A stretch of DNA of 64,000 bases from Parelaphostrongylus tenuis (taxonomy: Eukaryota; Nematoda; Chromadorea; Rhabditida; Metastrongylidae). Made by a program: the position numbers and the translations under genes. This document shows, piece after piece, positions 12,692 to 28,590 of this stretch. The notes beneath the pieces were generated by a model. It was not told the origin of the DNA and did not search any database. It saw only the letters and a program-made list of their open reading frames with translations. The stretch spans positions 1 through 64,000 of the forward strand of contig JAHQIW010007210.1 in the NCBI GenBank assembly GCA_019055375.1. The letters are read 5' to 3'. Position 1 is the stretch's first letter; each line of letters begins with the position of its first letter.

Positions 12692-13652
12692 CACTTTCTT
12701 ATTTTACACATTCCGAACTGCGAACTACCACTACTACCTAATTGCATCATTGGCCGGCAAAAAAGTTACTGGCATCATTGAACTTCTATTTCAAAAGCTG
12801 ACCGCAGTATGGAGGTTTGAGTGGGAATTTCCATTATTCGCGATAAGGTGCATTTTCTACAGTAGTCTAATATTTCGCTTTGTTAAACCTTGTCATTGAA
12901 CTCTTGTCCAGAGGGCTGCGTTTCCGCTTTGTTTTTTAGCCTTCAACAACACTACTTATGTTTAGAAATTCACTGCCCACTTAATAATGTTTTTTGCGCG
13001 AGATAAATGTACATTGATTTAATGGTACACGAAGTATCCATCATTCTATATTCAATCGCGATCGTGTTATTTATAGAACACCACACTGGCCACTATTGGG
13101 ATTAGGGAGAAATGACAACAGATTGTGTAGATCTGGAGCTTGATCTTAGGTGATAATTAAAGTGAAGCACTTCTAAATAACAGCAGTGCGAATGGCATCA
13201 CGTTCCTGCAGCCAACGTGGCGCGACTGGAGAACTCCAACCAAAGTCGCCGATCTCGAGCTGAAAAGCGAGCACACTGATGACATCCTGATGGCGGCATA
13301 CATGTAAAAATTCTTTATTTCTGCTGCTTTTTTGCATAAGCACCTAGCTTTCTAACAAATTAGTGATAAATTAGGTCGATCCAAGTGTGCTGGACAGCTA
13401 AGAAATCATAGACGACTACTTTCTCCCTGATGTCAAGATGGATAGACCAACGATCAGACGTCAGAACATTGGATGTTTTCGTCTTGAGGCACCATCAGTT
13501 TTCAAAATACTGCTATTTTGTGATATCTTCAAAAGATGTCGACTATCTTTTTTCCAAAGTCCTTTACAGAATGATTAGACAATCACTTAATGGGTATTTT
13601 AAGGTTGGAAGACCCGTGTAATCAATATATGCAATGTGACGCTTCAACTATG

Positions 13653-13928
13653 CTAAATTGTTTCAGCAACAGTTGCGCTTGTTTTAAGGACAGAATTAAC
13701 AATCGCGCACCAGTCATCAGAAAGTTTTAAATGACTACGCTGGGCATTATTATGAAGATATACCAAGTGATTCCAGGCACTCACTCCCAGCGTCTCCACC
13801 TTCTTTTTAACTTCGACTGAACTCAACGAAGATGAGGGATCATCGCGGTCAGTTTGTAATCTCCTCGCACGTTCATGTTTCTTTGCCACCGGGAACGTCC
13901 CTATAGTGAGCACATTTGCCGTCTTCAT
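13653..13928 (-). other. Unrecognised 91-codon open frame
   Basis: The frame is polar with a charged middle (KKHERARRLQTDRDDPSSS) and ends ...TSATVAETI. No signal peptide, membrane segment or known motif is seen, and no flanking exons can be joined. It may be a chance frame or a transposon remnant; it is recorded because it is the longest frame between 12.9 and 14.7 kb. Confidence 0.2.
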
Positions 13929-14710
13929 CAGATCAACGCACGAACATTACCATTGAATCTAAAAGAGTATTGAAAATGAATTCAAAAGACCACTGGAAGA
14001 TGGCTTACTTCCATGTGAGGGAGGCAAAGACAATTGATAGGAATGAATAGGGCAATGTATTCGAGACAGACATGAGAGCTGATCAAAACTCCAACGTTAC
14101 ACGAAAGCAGTATGCTTCCAAGTCAAATGATAAATCCGTTGTTGCCACTGTTGTCCTGCGACACCGTATTATGATACGAAGTAGATAATGTGTTAATTAT
14201 ACTCTTACCCAATGAACACGAGCATCCAAAGCTGATGGCCGAGAACCGCATGAGGGAACAAAAAGTTGCTCACCTCAAGCATACCACCTGCTTAAGCCCA
14301 TGAGACTAGTGATGAATGAGTGCTTCCGCCAGCCAAACCTCTTTTATAGTCACTTATCATTAACATGCTGTGTGCTCGCCTATATAATAGTCATTCATTA
14401 TAACATCCTGACCAAATATCACAAGATCGCAGAGAAATAACTGTGCAAATATAGATGGTTGATGTGCTTTGAACTTATTTTTTTAGTGACCGTTTTCTCG
14501 TATCTATTTTATTATTTGGCTTATAAAATACGAAATCATTAGATACATTGTGTTAGCTTAGAAATTGATTGTTACCTCTAATCTAAATCGACTGATCTCA
14601 CACTATCTTGAAGCTTATTGATTAAAATAGAATGGAATTCTACTGTAGAGAACTATTCCTAAAATTAAAATTTGCTCCAATTCGTTAGAATGTGGTATTT
14701 CTCGATCTCC

Positions 14711-15600
14711 TCAGACATTTTCAGAATTTGAAGCTTTGGGCGTACGGTATAGAGCATGATTGCGCTGACTGATTCGACAGGACGTGAGAGCTGAGAATTT
14801 TGAGGAGATATCATCAACAGTATCACCTGTATCACCTGTCGTCCCGTTGATCGTCGAGTGACTCGAGCGGGTACAGCAACTCTTCCATTTTGTCCCTATC
14901 GCGTGCAAGAGTAGCCCAGTGGGTCCTCCTCGCTCTAGGGATTCGCTCAGCATCATATCTTTCTTCTATCGCTTTCGTGAAAAATTCGGACCATCGGCTC
15001 AATGGTCTTCCTTTAAGAGCTTGAAGTCCGAGGAATCCAGTCGGTAACGGCTCTCGTTCATCTGTTGTCGTTGAAGCGCATCACGTGTCCGGCCCACCTC
15101 ATTTTCGATATCCTGGCGTGTAGAACGGCGTCTCTGATTTTCGATCGTTGACGTAGGTCGAACATCGGATCTTTTCTCTCATCTGCGAGATACGGGATCT
15201 CCTAGCATCGACCTTTCGACTGCGCGTTCTATAACGCCAAGTGATTTTTCATCTTGCTTACGCAGCGACCAGGTTTCTGCTGCATACGTTAGGGCAGGGA
15301 TAATCGTCGAGTCGAAAAGGTGGGCACGGAGTCAGATGTTCCTTGTCCTCTTCGCTACATCTTCTGATGCTCTTAAGCGTTCCCCATGCCGCTCGTTTTC
15401 CTCTTGGTCAACTCTGAAGTTAGGTCGTTCATCATGGTGATTTTCACGACCTAAGTAGACATAACTAGAGCATTCGGAGATAGTCGTTACGTTGAACGTA
15501 ACGTGGGGCATTCAAACCCATCCGTTCCTCATGAACATCGTTTCGTTAGATGGTCGAAGGCCCAGTCTTTCCACAGGCGTTGTCCGAAATCGGTTAACAT
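14711..15600 (-). mobile_element. RTE retrotransposon 3' end (RT C-terminus), decayed
   Basis: On the - strand the order is: a Leu/Arg-rich stretch near 15540, the segment corresponding to LTYAAETWSL near 15290, the RTE C-terminal RWAGHVMR region near 15100, a PRGRPxxRWS-like region near 15000, then the terminal (CAGGTGATA)n tail near 14820-14850. The order is collinear with the + strand fragment at 61161-61790, so this is the same family in opposite orientation. Several frameshifts and stops are present. The family encodes an endonuclease-reverse transcriptase. Confidence 0.75.
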
Positions 15601-15961
15601 TTGTTCCGCTTGGCTGATGCTTAGTGTTTATGAACATGATATCATCAAATAAGCTAAAATGATTTCAATTACCGGCTCGTTAATTTCCACTTCCATATCG
15701 CTCCATTCTAATGTCCGCGTGACATTTGGAGGCTAGTAGTGAATAGTTCTGATGACATTCTGCTGCGAGAATTTTTCTTCTTAAGGGAGTGTAGCCAGCG
15801 AAGAGAGAATGGCATCGCAGACGGAGTTCTGCATCATTTGGCACGCAGTTTGTTGGTTTGTGGTTTTATTGAGACCACTTTATTGAGATATGACGAGCAA
15901 GTTATACTCGTTATTCTGTCTCGATTTCTCAAACTCTAACGAATACATCCTTCCATTATTA

Positions 15962-16317
15962 TTTGAGCCAACTTGTCATGTGGTCTGGTAAGGGCTCTTG
16001 TAAAGCCCGATACACGTGTTTCGTCCTTACAGACTCGTCAGTCGGGCAGAACCTGTCGTCTTTCGATATTATTATGAACACTCCTCTCGGGAGCTCTGCT
16101 CCCTTACAGTGAGTTATCGAAGACGAACGTTTTACACTCTATGTCAAGCGAATTTTCACCTAACACAGATCGTTTGCGTACTCGATTGTTCATTGGCTGG
16201 TATTTTTATCATATTATGCCTTTATACCAAGTACTATATCGAGACCACGCTCAAATTTCAATAGATCCATTCATTTATTTGAGCCAAATTGTCATGCGGT
16301 CTGGTAAGGCTCTTGTA
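15962..16317. repeat. Direct repeat pair around GAGCCAA...GTCTGGTAAG
   Basis: Bases 15962-16003 and 16278-16317 share about 40 bp (TTTGAGCCAA, then TTGTCATG, then GGTCTGGTAAGG, then CTCTTGTA) with three or four differences. Related GAGACCAC-TTATTGAG/CTCAAA stretches precede each unit. The unit is unidentified and the intervening 270 bp are unannotated. Confidence 0.6.
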
Positions 16318-16930
16318 CTAGTACTTATTTCTTCTACACATGACCCGTTAATTCACTACACGTACCCCCATCAATTCTAGTATTTGATTCATTTCTTTGC
16401 ATTCATTGTCCCAAAGATCTTCGAACACTACGCGCTTATTTCAATTTCTGCTTGAGGTAAGCCTCTTCTTTTACGTCTTAGATTATTAGCACAGGCGATT
16501 CCTCTTGTATTCTCGTAGCTTGCCGAACTAAGGGATTTCTAGGCGTTTCAGTTAATTGATTATAATAGAGTATTTGAGTGAGGGGTCAGACCATTGCCTT
16601 CCTTATTAACTTGCTTCCTATACACTCCATCACTAATCACTGTGCTACATTTCCCCCTACCCCCATATCTGTTTAGTAATCAGAAAAAGCTTAGCGGACT
16701 ATTTTCTCGAGATCATCGTACCAATTCTTCTTGTCATTGAAGGAGAGAACTTAGTGGCTGGAAAATTAAATTGTGAAGGTAGAAAACTCTAGGATTATAA
16801 ATTGGACAAATGCACCGAAATCTGCGCACATGGTGGCGAAAAGTTCAGAACGTTATGGACGTCATAGCGTCTATATGAAACTGAATTGATTGAATACCTA
16901 GTTTTTAGTGATATTACTTAGTTGCTTCAG

Positions 16931-17115
16931 CTCAAAAGGCTCGACAATTCAAACGACTACGATCTCTACTGGAATGCAGCAACTTGCACTCTCTTCCTTT
17001 ACAACAACCAGATGGCTCTTTACTACAAATCTACGCTTTCGAAGACCTCTACCTCAACAAGCTTGAAAACGCAATGATGTCTGCCACATTGTCACTGCTT
17101 ATGCATGTGAGGTCA
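16931..17115 (+). other. Possible exon, frame unresolved
   Basis: A TTGCTTCAG acceptor-like site is followed by about 150 bp with low stop density in all three + frames and higher GC than its surroundings. One frame reads LLECSNLHSLPLQQPDGS and then YAFEDLYLNKLENAMMSATL before a GTGAGG donor-like site. It lies about 260 bp downstream of the BiP stop codon. I cannot assign a family or find partner exons; it may be an exon of a + strand gene or an old transposon piece. Confidence 0.3.
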
Positions 17116-17370
17116 TAACACTTCATTCTTAGTTTTCAATAAATATTTATCAACAACCTCGTGTGAACTCGATACAGAAATTCATGCTTCAAAAGAAAAA
17201 TATTCTATAGAATTACTCGAAAAAAACAACTAGTATGAATGAAACGAGACAAATACGTCGATCAATCGCGTGCATAGAACGCCCGCAATCACACCCGTTT
17301 GAGGCAGATGAAAGCAAACAGGCCAACACCAAGTAAGGAACTCAAACGTTCCTAATTATCATAGAGCTCT

Positions 17371-22523
<5,153 letters not shown>

Positions 22524-22548
22524 CGTCGTACACACTTACGAGACTGAT

Positions 22549-22559
22549 CTGAAACAAAA
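22549..22559 (-). promoter_or_regulatory. Probable spliced-leader acceptor of BiP
   Basis: The complement reads TTTTGTTTCAG, a strong nematode 3' splice site, about 26 nt upstream of the ATG at 22521-22523 with no coding sequence before it. This spacing is typical of SL1 trans-splicing in nematodes. An intron in the 5' UTR is the alternative. Confidence 0.6.
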
Positions 22560-22926
22560 GAGAGATCAAAATAGATCACAGCAATTGCTGTGAGCAGAAG
22601 GAAACGATGAGATCTGGCGATATAAAACGTATAAAAGAGGAGAACGAGAGGAAGAAAAAATGAGGGCCGGTGACCCTTCCTGATCTACTCTGCTGCGGTG
22701 TAGATCAGGGCTGGCGATGTATCCTGATCTGCCTGATACGGTAGAGGCCACAACAACTAACGGAGGGCAACGAGGACCGGCGATTTAACCCGATTTAACC
22801 CCCTAACCCCGACGGTAGATCAAAACAAAGAAAAAGAGAGGAGCGCCGATACGGTAGAGACCGGAAGAACGAAAGGAAGAGACAGTGAGAGATCGGTTGG
22901 TCCGAGACGGCCTTAAATACGTCGAT

Positions 22927-22947
22927 ACACGTCACAGTCGACGTGGC
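22927..22947 (-). promoter_or_regulatory. Paired ACGT-core motifs upstream of BiP (UPRE/ERSE-like)
   Basis: On the gene's strand this segment reads GCCACGTCG and then TGACGTGT, two ACGT cores about 12 bp apart, roughly 400 bp upstream of the start codon. XBP1/ATF6-type sites in BiP promoters have TGACGTG(G/A) or CCACG cores, so a stress-response role is plausible. This is inferred from motif and context only. Confidence 0.5.
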
Positions 22948-23137
22948 ATCGTCTCGCTCCGCCCACTTATTGATCCAGTTAACTCGTGTGATCAGTGGAT
23001 ATTGGAGGAATTAATCCGGCTCAGTGAAAATAAGAGGAGAAAAACTGGGGAGGCGAAGGACTGCACGAGGTCTTTTGGGTTCGTGCCTCGACGTCGATAG
23101 ACTTAAATACGCCTAGGCTTCGTCATCACTGCAACGC

Positions 23138-23145
23138 TGACGTCA
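23138..23145. promoter_or_regulatory. CRE palindrome TGACGTCA
   Basis: A perfect 8 bp TGACGTCA, extended to GCTGACGTCAGC, lies about 620 bp upstream of the BiP start codon and about 190 bp beyond the paired ACGT motifs. bZIP factors (CREB/ATF6 class) bind such sites. Confidence 0.45.
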
Positions 23146-23194
23146 GCGCCACACTGCACGCGCCCCGTCCGCTCGCGCTATGCATCGTCAGCAT

Positions 23195-23760
23195 AGCGAG
23201 ATAGCGCGCTCCGATTGCGAATCCACGTCCCAATGATAATGCTTTTGTGTTTTCAGTAATGAATTTTTATATAAAAGCTCTGAACGAATTTCGGAAGCTC
23301 ACCCCGTCTGACAGTCTAGTGGAAAACACAGCAAATCCAGAGAAAACAAAGAAAACGAAAATTGTAGTCGATTTGTAGGCGATTAAAAGTGCAGTAAAAT
23401 AACGCGCTCCGATAGCGAATTCCTGCTCCTGTGACAATGTCTTTGTGTTTTCAGTAATGGTAATTCCACTAGAGGAGTAAGGACGATGATTGTTGTGGTG
23501 TAGTAGCGCTCCGACTGTGAATTCCCGCCTCCAAGACAACCCTTTTGCATTTTCACTAAGAAAAATTTTCACAATGGGGGTCCTGCGGCGAATTCCAGTA
23601 GGTCCACATTCTACGGTCAGGAGAGGAAATTACGGAAAATCAGGCGAAGTAAAGAGAACGATTCTCGTGGTGTAGTGAGGGACTAATATTCCGTTAAGAA
23701 AGTGCGCTCCGATTGAAAATTCTGACCCCATGATAATAGCTGTATATATTAACACGCTGA
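23195..23760. repeat. Four dispersed copies of a GCGCTCCGAT unit upstream of BiP
   Basis: Units begin near 23209, 23403, 23507 and 23706. Each opens GCGCTCCGA(T/C), then GAATTCC-like DNA, a CCC-rich link and GACAATG-like DNA. The first three continue to a TTTTGTGTTTTCAGTAATG-like end. Spacing is irregular (about 100-200 bp). No coding sense is evident; it could be an old tandem duplication or a short repeat family. Confidence 0.6.
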
Positions 23761-23763
23761 GAA

Positions 23764-23791
23764 CGATGTGAGCTGTTATTAGCTCACATCG
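23764..23791. repeat. Perfect 11-bp stem hairpin
   Basis: CGATGTGAGCT and AGCTCACATCG pair perfectly around the loop GTTATT. It is isolated from any gene, and no terminator role is expected in a nematode. It may be the core of a small element. Confidence 0.8.
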
Positions 23792-24059
23792 CACGCCGCG
23801 CGTGCAGCGGCGCGGCGGGAGCCTCAATAATGACACCTTGCGAGGGGGGTAGGGGAATTTGTTTGGTAATCTGAGGCACTGAGGGGATATCAACATGATT
23901 GAATGATGAAATGTAGTAGAAGAGACTTCAGAAAAAAGTACAGAAAAATTTCATAGCTAAGAGAATGAACATGTATCGAAAAATTATCTATGTTTCAACG
24001 GTAAAGGCACATTGTTGTGAAAGGGAACATATTTCCAGCTGTTATACAACTTCGCCCAC

Positions 24060-24550
24060 GAACCTCTCTGAGGGATCCCGCCCGGTTAGTCGCGAGGGCG
24101 CGTGGCGCGTCTCCAGGTGGTGGATAGGGGAATAAACGCGAACCAAAAGCGACCGTGTGCTTCCCAGAGGCGCAGGTGGATTCAGGGGATGAAAACCCTG
24201 TTTTTACAGCGCCGACGTGACAGAACTCTATTTCTACAAGTCAAGTCTGCCAAAAGACTGCAATCAAGCGGCTCGGAAGTACATGGGAGGCGGTTACGAG
24301 TCGCCTCCAACAAATAAGCTCCTCCCGCTCCTCCGAGAGAGACTGGCAAGCTACTCGTGAGTACCCAGCCCCCACGTTTAGAGCTTAGCAAGCTATACGT
24401 TGCGTATCAAAATGCTAAAAACGGTAACAAATATGGGCCTAATTCCCCTGACCCCGAAAGAGCCCCTGGTACGGCAGCGCCAAGTAGGACGAGTACGGAG
24501 AGGCTGCTAAATTCTCAGAGCCAAACTTAGATGATACAGGTGATACAACT
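24060..24550 (+). mobile_element. RTE-related fragment: 5' leader joined to 3' tail
   Basis: Bases 24240-24360 match 380-480, ahead of the degenerate RTE copy (CTGCAATCAAGC, then ACATGGGAGGCGGTTACGAGTCG). Within 200 bp the sequence ends in GATGATACAGGTGATAC, the RTE 3' tail. The whole coding region is absent. This looks like an internally deleted or non-autonomous derivative. Confidence 0.5.
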
Positions 24551-25084
24551 TCGCTTCTTTCTTTTCATTCATGTTTTTGTAGCTCATTCGATAGCCTGAG
24601 AAATGTCTATTCTTCCACTAAGTTTGCTTTGTGAAATGACTTTTATTTTACTCTCTGCTAACGAAAAAAAGCTGACGTTTTGCAAGTAGAGCTCGTTTCA
24701 GTGAGTATCTGCCTTTTCCCTCGAGATTCGAGGTTTTAGGAGAAAGCATCGCCATTGTTTCGGCTACAGATAGCTTTATCGATGTCTCTTCTATCATATT
24801 TTACCGTATACTGACGAGCCAACATCCTTTCGCGACGATTAAAATTCCACATTCATTAGAAAACCACCACAGCGTCATTGTGTAGGAGCCGCACTCGCAG
24901 CGCAACGGCGCCGCGTGCCGCGCGGGATTTCAGCGCCGTTCTCAACGTGTCAAGTGATGAAAATTCACAATGAAGGTCCTGAATTGGAACAATGTAGGGG
25001 ATTTACGGTCCTGGGAAATCACTCGAACTTTTGGAGGTCATAATCTTCGAGAGGGAGAGTGAGAGTCAAAATTACTTTGCAGTA

Positions 25085-25547
25085 GTATTCGAAATTTCCA
25101 GTACTTTATTGCATCTTTCTTTAGTGTTATGATCATTCATATATTCCTAAGGAATTGAGTAGTGAGCAAAAACACGTCCTCAGGCGGGAATCTAACCCGC
25201 GTTTCATCCTATCCGGGGACGCGTGCTCTACCGCCACATCACAGAGACACAGCCACCAACCTTTTAACAGGTTTGGTCAGGAATGCGATTTCGCACTATA
25301 AACCCAGTTGAGCTGACAGTCATGTGATATGTAATACTTATGATTCCTAATGTTTTTGACTGCATTTTTCACAGTGGTAAGATCTTTCTGATACACCTGA
25401 GATGATTGAGTCCCCGGATTGGATGAAACGCGGGTTCGATTCCCGCCCGAGGCCATTTTTTGCTCACCACTCAATTCTCTTAGGAATATATGAATGATAT
25501 AACACTGCGAAAAAAATGCATTAAAATACTGGAAATTTTGAATAATA
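25085..25547. mobile_element. Palindromic element with tRNA T-arm halves, family 2
   Basis: The left arm 25085-25225 and right arm 25408-25547 are about 135 bp inverted repeats. Each runs AAATTTCCAGTA, an ATTCATATATTCCTAAG block, GAGTAGTGAGCAAAAA, then a tRNA T-arm (GCGGGTTCGATTCCCGC) and CCGGGGAC. The interior adds a second inverted repeat (25256-25325 against 25553-25625) that crosses the right arm, so the structure is nested. A tRNA-like unit of the same acceptor family follows at 25675. Confidence 0.75.
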
Positions 25548-25674
25548 GTTATCACAATGGCTGTCAGCTTAACTGGATGAATAAAGCGAAATCGCATACC
25601 CGACCAATTGTGCTAAAGGTTGGTGGCTGATAGCTAACATTGAGATGTTGAAGTATGAGTGGTCGGGCAAACGT

Positions 25675-25743
25675 GCCTCGGTGGTGTAGTGGTAGAGCGC
25701 GCTCCACATAACATGAAATGCGGGTTCAATTCCTGCCTGAGGC
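25675..25743 (+). repeat. tRNA-like unit, GCCTCGG acceptor family
   Basis: It folds as a cloverleaf: acceptor GCCTCGG/CTGAGGC (7 of 7 pairs counting G-T), D-stem GTGT/GCGC, and T-stem GCGGG/CCTGC around TTCAATT. The A-box is TGGTGTAGTGG and the B-box is present. The anticodon arm is decayed, so it is unlikely to act in translation. The flank GTGTTTTTGCTCACCAC matches the palindrome at 25085-25547. Confidence 0.65.
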
Positions 25744-25999
25744 CGTGTTTTTGCTCACCACTTTACAAAAAGGTGGTTGCAATTACACGACTCTACACCT
25801 TTTAGGAGGCGATTTTGAACGATTTCAATTGAAAGTGACAGCGGAATGAACATCAGCGGTGCACTTTTTTTCTGAAAATATCAGATAAAACAGCAGTTTG
25901 ATTGCACAAAACGCCGTCAGGCGGAAAAAATGAGGGCTCTCTCGGTCAAGTAGAGAGCTTTACCACGTCGTCATTATTCCTCTCATCAAACTATCCATC

Positions 26000-26480
26000 A
26001 GAAAATAGCTCATACAGCGCGGAAACGGCTCTTCTAAAGGATGGGTCTAAGGGATGGGACACCTAGGTGAGTTTGGGAGCCCATGACCCATTCGGGGAGA
26101 GAGAGAGAGGAGCAGGAGGGGGAGGGTGAGGAGCGGAACTGTAGCTTTGAAAGGGAGGTTGTAGATCACAAAAACCCGCACAGAATACAAGAAGGAGATA
26201 AAGTCAGTCCTTCCCGAGACTGTTTTTGGACGGATAACGGTTGTCGCGTCCGCAATCACACCTCCCTCACATGCCCACACGCAACTGAGCGCGGTGTCCG
26301 CGACAGCATTGTGATGCGTCGCGTCGGGGCAATTCCCGAAGGGGTTGCTTACTTGCACGGGGATCCCGGATCCCTGGGATTTCGTCTCACTCGGGGGTTC
26401 TTTCCTCCATCAGATCCCCTTCTTGTTCGACGGGCTTAGCCTCTTGTAGCGCCCTAGATACTGATTTTGTCAGCGTTCAG
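26000..26480. other. GC-rich unassigned block
   Basis: A purine-rich run (26095-26130, GAGAGAGAGAGAG and GGAGGGGGAGG) and a GC-rich stretch with a GGGATCCCGGATCCCTGGGAT internal palindrome near 26360. Open frames on both strands reflect composition. No recognised gene or element. Confidence 0.4.
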
Positions 26481-27021
26481 TCTCGATTGTCCCTTCTTCA
26501 GCATTTCTGGAAGAATCGCTGATTGATTTCGGATTGATTGATTCGTTTTCGTGGCCATTTCTGGCGTCGGAAGCAATTTTTTTGGAATTTTAAGCTTTCT
26601 GATCACCTTTTTATCAATCTTGTTGTTCTCTATTTGTTGGCCCTCCGTTCTCTTATGACTTTTATAACTCATAAATCGAGTTTTTTCTCCTCAAGTTTTA
26701 CTTGTGTGCACTATAGAAGACTTTTCGCTGCACATGAATAAAGTATATCTTTGCGAAAATGTGGAAAGTTTCTAAATTTGTGTTTAACAATAAAATAATG
26801 GCAATACCAAAGAGCTCAGCAGACGCAGTGTTCTGGAGTTATCGATTTTGTAGATCAAATCTGTTTTTTTTCCAAATTGTGCCCCAACGTTCACATATTT
26901 CCTTTGCTTTATTGAATCAATCTGTATCTAAGGGTGATTTTGTGCATTATGTTTGTTTCTGCGATCATGAGATCGATTTGCCTCTCAAGAAGGGCTATCG
27001 ATCTTGCAGATCAAACGTAGC

Positions 27022-27285
27022 TCATCGGGGGTGCCATAGTTGAATGGTTGTGATGCTCGTCACGCGCGCGTGGAGGTGAGCCCCGCCCCCAACCCTCTCC
27101 GGCGGTCATCAACAACGTCTTATGAAACGCCACAGCCAGGGAGATTGCAAGGAGACTCGCTCAACCAGTATTCTACGACGTTGAGGAAGAAGACGAAAAA
27201 ATGAATTGAATGCTGGAAGTATTTGGATCCGCACAGTGCAAAAAAAAAGAAAAGCACTGTGAAGACGGATTAATAAAGTGTCTGA
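27022..27285 (+). mobile_element. SINE-2 family copy within the satellite
   Basis: The head GGGGGTGCCATAGTTGAATG resembles a tRNA A-box region. The body is shared with 2990-3100 and 45150-45400 (GGGAGATTGCAAGGAGACTC, ACCAGTATTCTACGACGTTG), ending in an A-rich GCACAGTGCAAAAAA and an AATAAAG tail. Satellite sequence resumes on both sides. Confidence 0.6.
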
Positions 27286-27468
27286 ATATGGCCTATCGAT
27301 TTCGTAGATCAATCACCGCATGCTTAAATTATCTATACAAGACGTTTTAAATTTTACCTGCTTCATCAGATCGATTTGTATCAGCGTGATGGCGTGTTAA
27401 TGCTTCTTTGGTCGTCAAATCGATTCGCCTCTTCGGTAAAGAGTTATCGATTTTGTAGACCAAATATA

Positions 27469-27765
27469 AAAGGATAAAGCTCTCGGCGTTGATCAATCCT
27501 TGAAGGATGCGCCATGCATTCGACTTCAATTTTCAACTTCATTTGAGGTGATTGAATGCATATCTGGCCTTTACATTGACTCGCGGTGGCCTCCCGCTGA
27601 ACCGAGTCAGTGCTGCCTATCCTCCCGGACAAGTTTGAGACCTGTCTGGTACCAATTCACCGACCCCGGAGGGATGGATGGCTTGGTGAGCCATGAGCGC
27701 GAAATCGAACCAGTGACCTCGTGTGCGACGCAGGACACCTCTAACCACTGCGCCACATGCGCTCC
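27469..27765 (-). mobile_element. tRNA-derived SINE-1, complete, with 12-bp target-site duplication
   Basis: It is flanked by identical AGACCAAATATA at 27457-27468 and 27766-27777. On the - strand it starts GGAGCGCATGTGGCGCAGTG, with A-box TGGCGCAGTGG and B-box GGTTCGATTTC. A unique body follows, ending in a TTTATCCTTTTATA-like tail. The insertion site is inside a satellite unit, which reads continuously across the duplication. This is direct evidence for retrotransposition. Confidence 0.9.
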
Positions 27766-28590
27766 AGACCAAATATATATTGCTTAAATTGGGCGGACAA
27801 GACGTTTCCTCCTTCACCTGCTTCATGAAATCGCTTTCTATCACAGAGATCGATTGCGTGTCTATAAGTTTTTTCGGTCGTCGGATCGATTGGCCTCCTC
27901 CGGACTGGGCTTCAGATTTTGTGGATCAAATCTGGCTCAAATTGCCAAAGCAAGAATTTCCATTTTCCCCTGTTTCATCAAAGCGGTCCGTATCTCAGAG
28001 TGTTTTATTTGTTTCATATGTTTCTTTGATCGTCGGATCAATTTGCCTCCTTCGGAAGGGATTATCGATCTTTTAGATCAAATCTTCATGGCTTAAATCG
28101 TCTAAACAGGACGTTTCCATTTTGTCTGCTTCATCAAATCCGTCTATATCACAGAGGGTATGACGTGTTTATGTGTTTCTTTAGTCGTTGGATCGATTTG
28201 CCTCCTCGGGAAGGGGGGCTGTGCGTCAGTGGTGTTGGCGTGACGTACGACGTGTTCAGAGTTCACATCCTTTTGAGCGCACCATCTCTCACAATCACAG
28301 CGTTGAACTTTCTATTTATTTCAGAGAGACGCATTCGTTCGGACTTACAACAGCATTTTGCTTTACTTTGCTGGCTGGCCATCGCCTACTTTGTGCCCTT
28401 ACACGTCTTGTAAAGTTCCACTTTATCAGTCGTTTTGTGATAATGTGCTCTTATCACTTCCCAGATATCGTAGGTGTTTGCTTTTGTGGTCGAATGGTGT
28501 TATGTCGGGTACTGGAGCGATAAACAGCAAGGGATGCATCCCCAATAGGGTCATCCAAGGGCTCCGAGATTGCCAGCCCAAAAGTTTAAG

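Larger units (their letters stand above)
26840..28215 (+). repeat. Tandem satellite, about 150-165 bp unit, split by two SINEs
   Basis: Unit starts (ATCGATTTTGTAGATCAAAT-like) lie near 26840, 26995, 27295, 27445 and about 27905-28065. Shared blocks in order are a GATCAAAT start, GTCTA-ACAAGACGTTT, CTGCTTCATCAAAT, GTATCACAGAG, a TTTGATCGTCGGATCGATT block and TTGCCTCCTCGGGAAGGG. A SINE-2 interrupts at about 27022-27280 and a SINE-1 at 27469-27765. At least five diverged units remain. No coding potential. Confidence 0.75.

Noticed and set aside
25277..25597. 106-codon - strand frame
   Set aside because: It runs through the palindromic tRNA-bearing element; the peptide contains translated tRNA T-arm sequence.
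26083..26439. 118-codon + frame
   Set aside because: Purine-rich, compositionally biased, no motif and no splice partners.
27500..28523. Several + frames of 80-117 codons
   Set aside because: They are satellite and SINE translations; the repeats recur without frame conservation.
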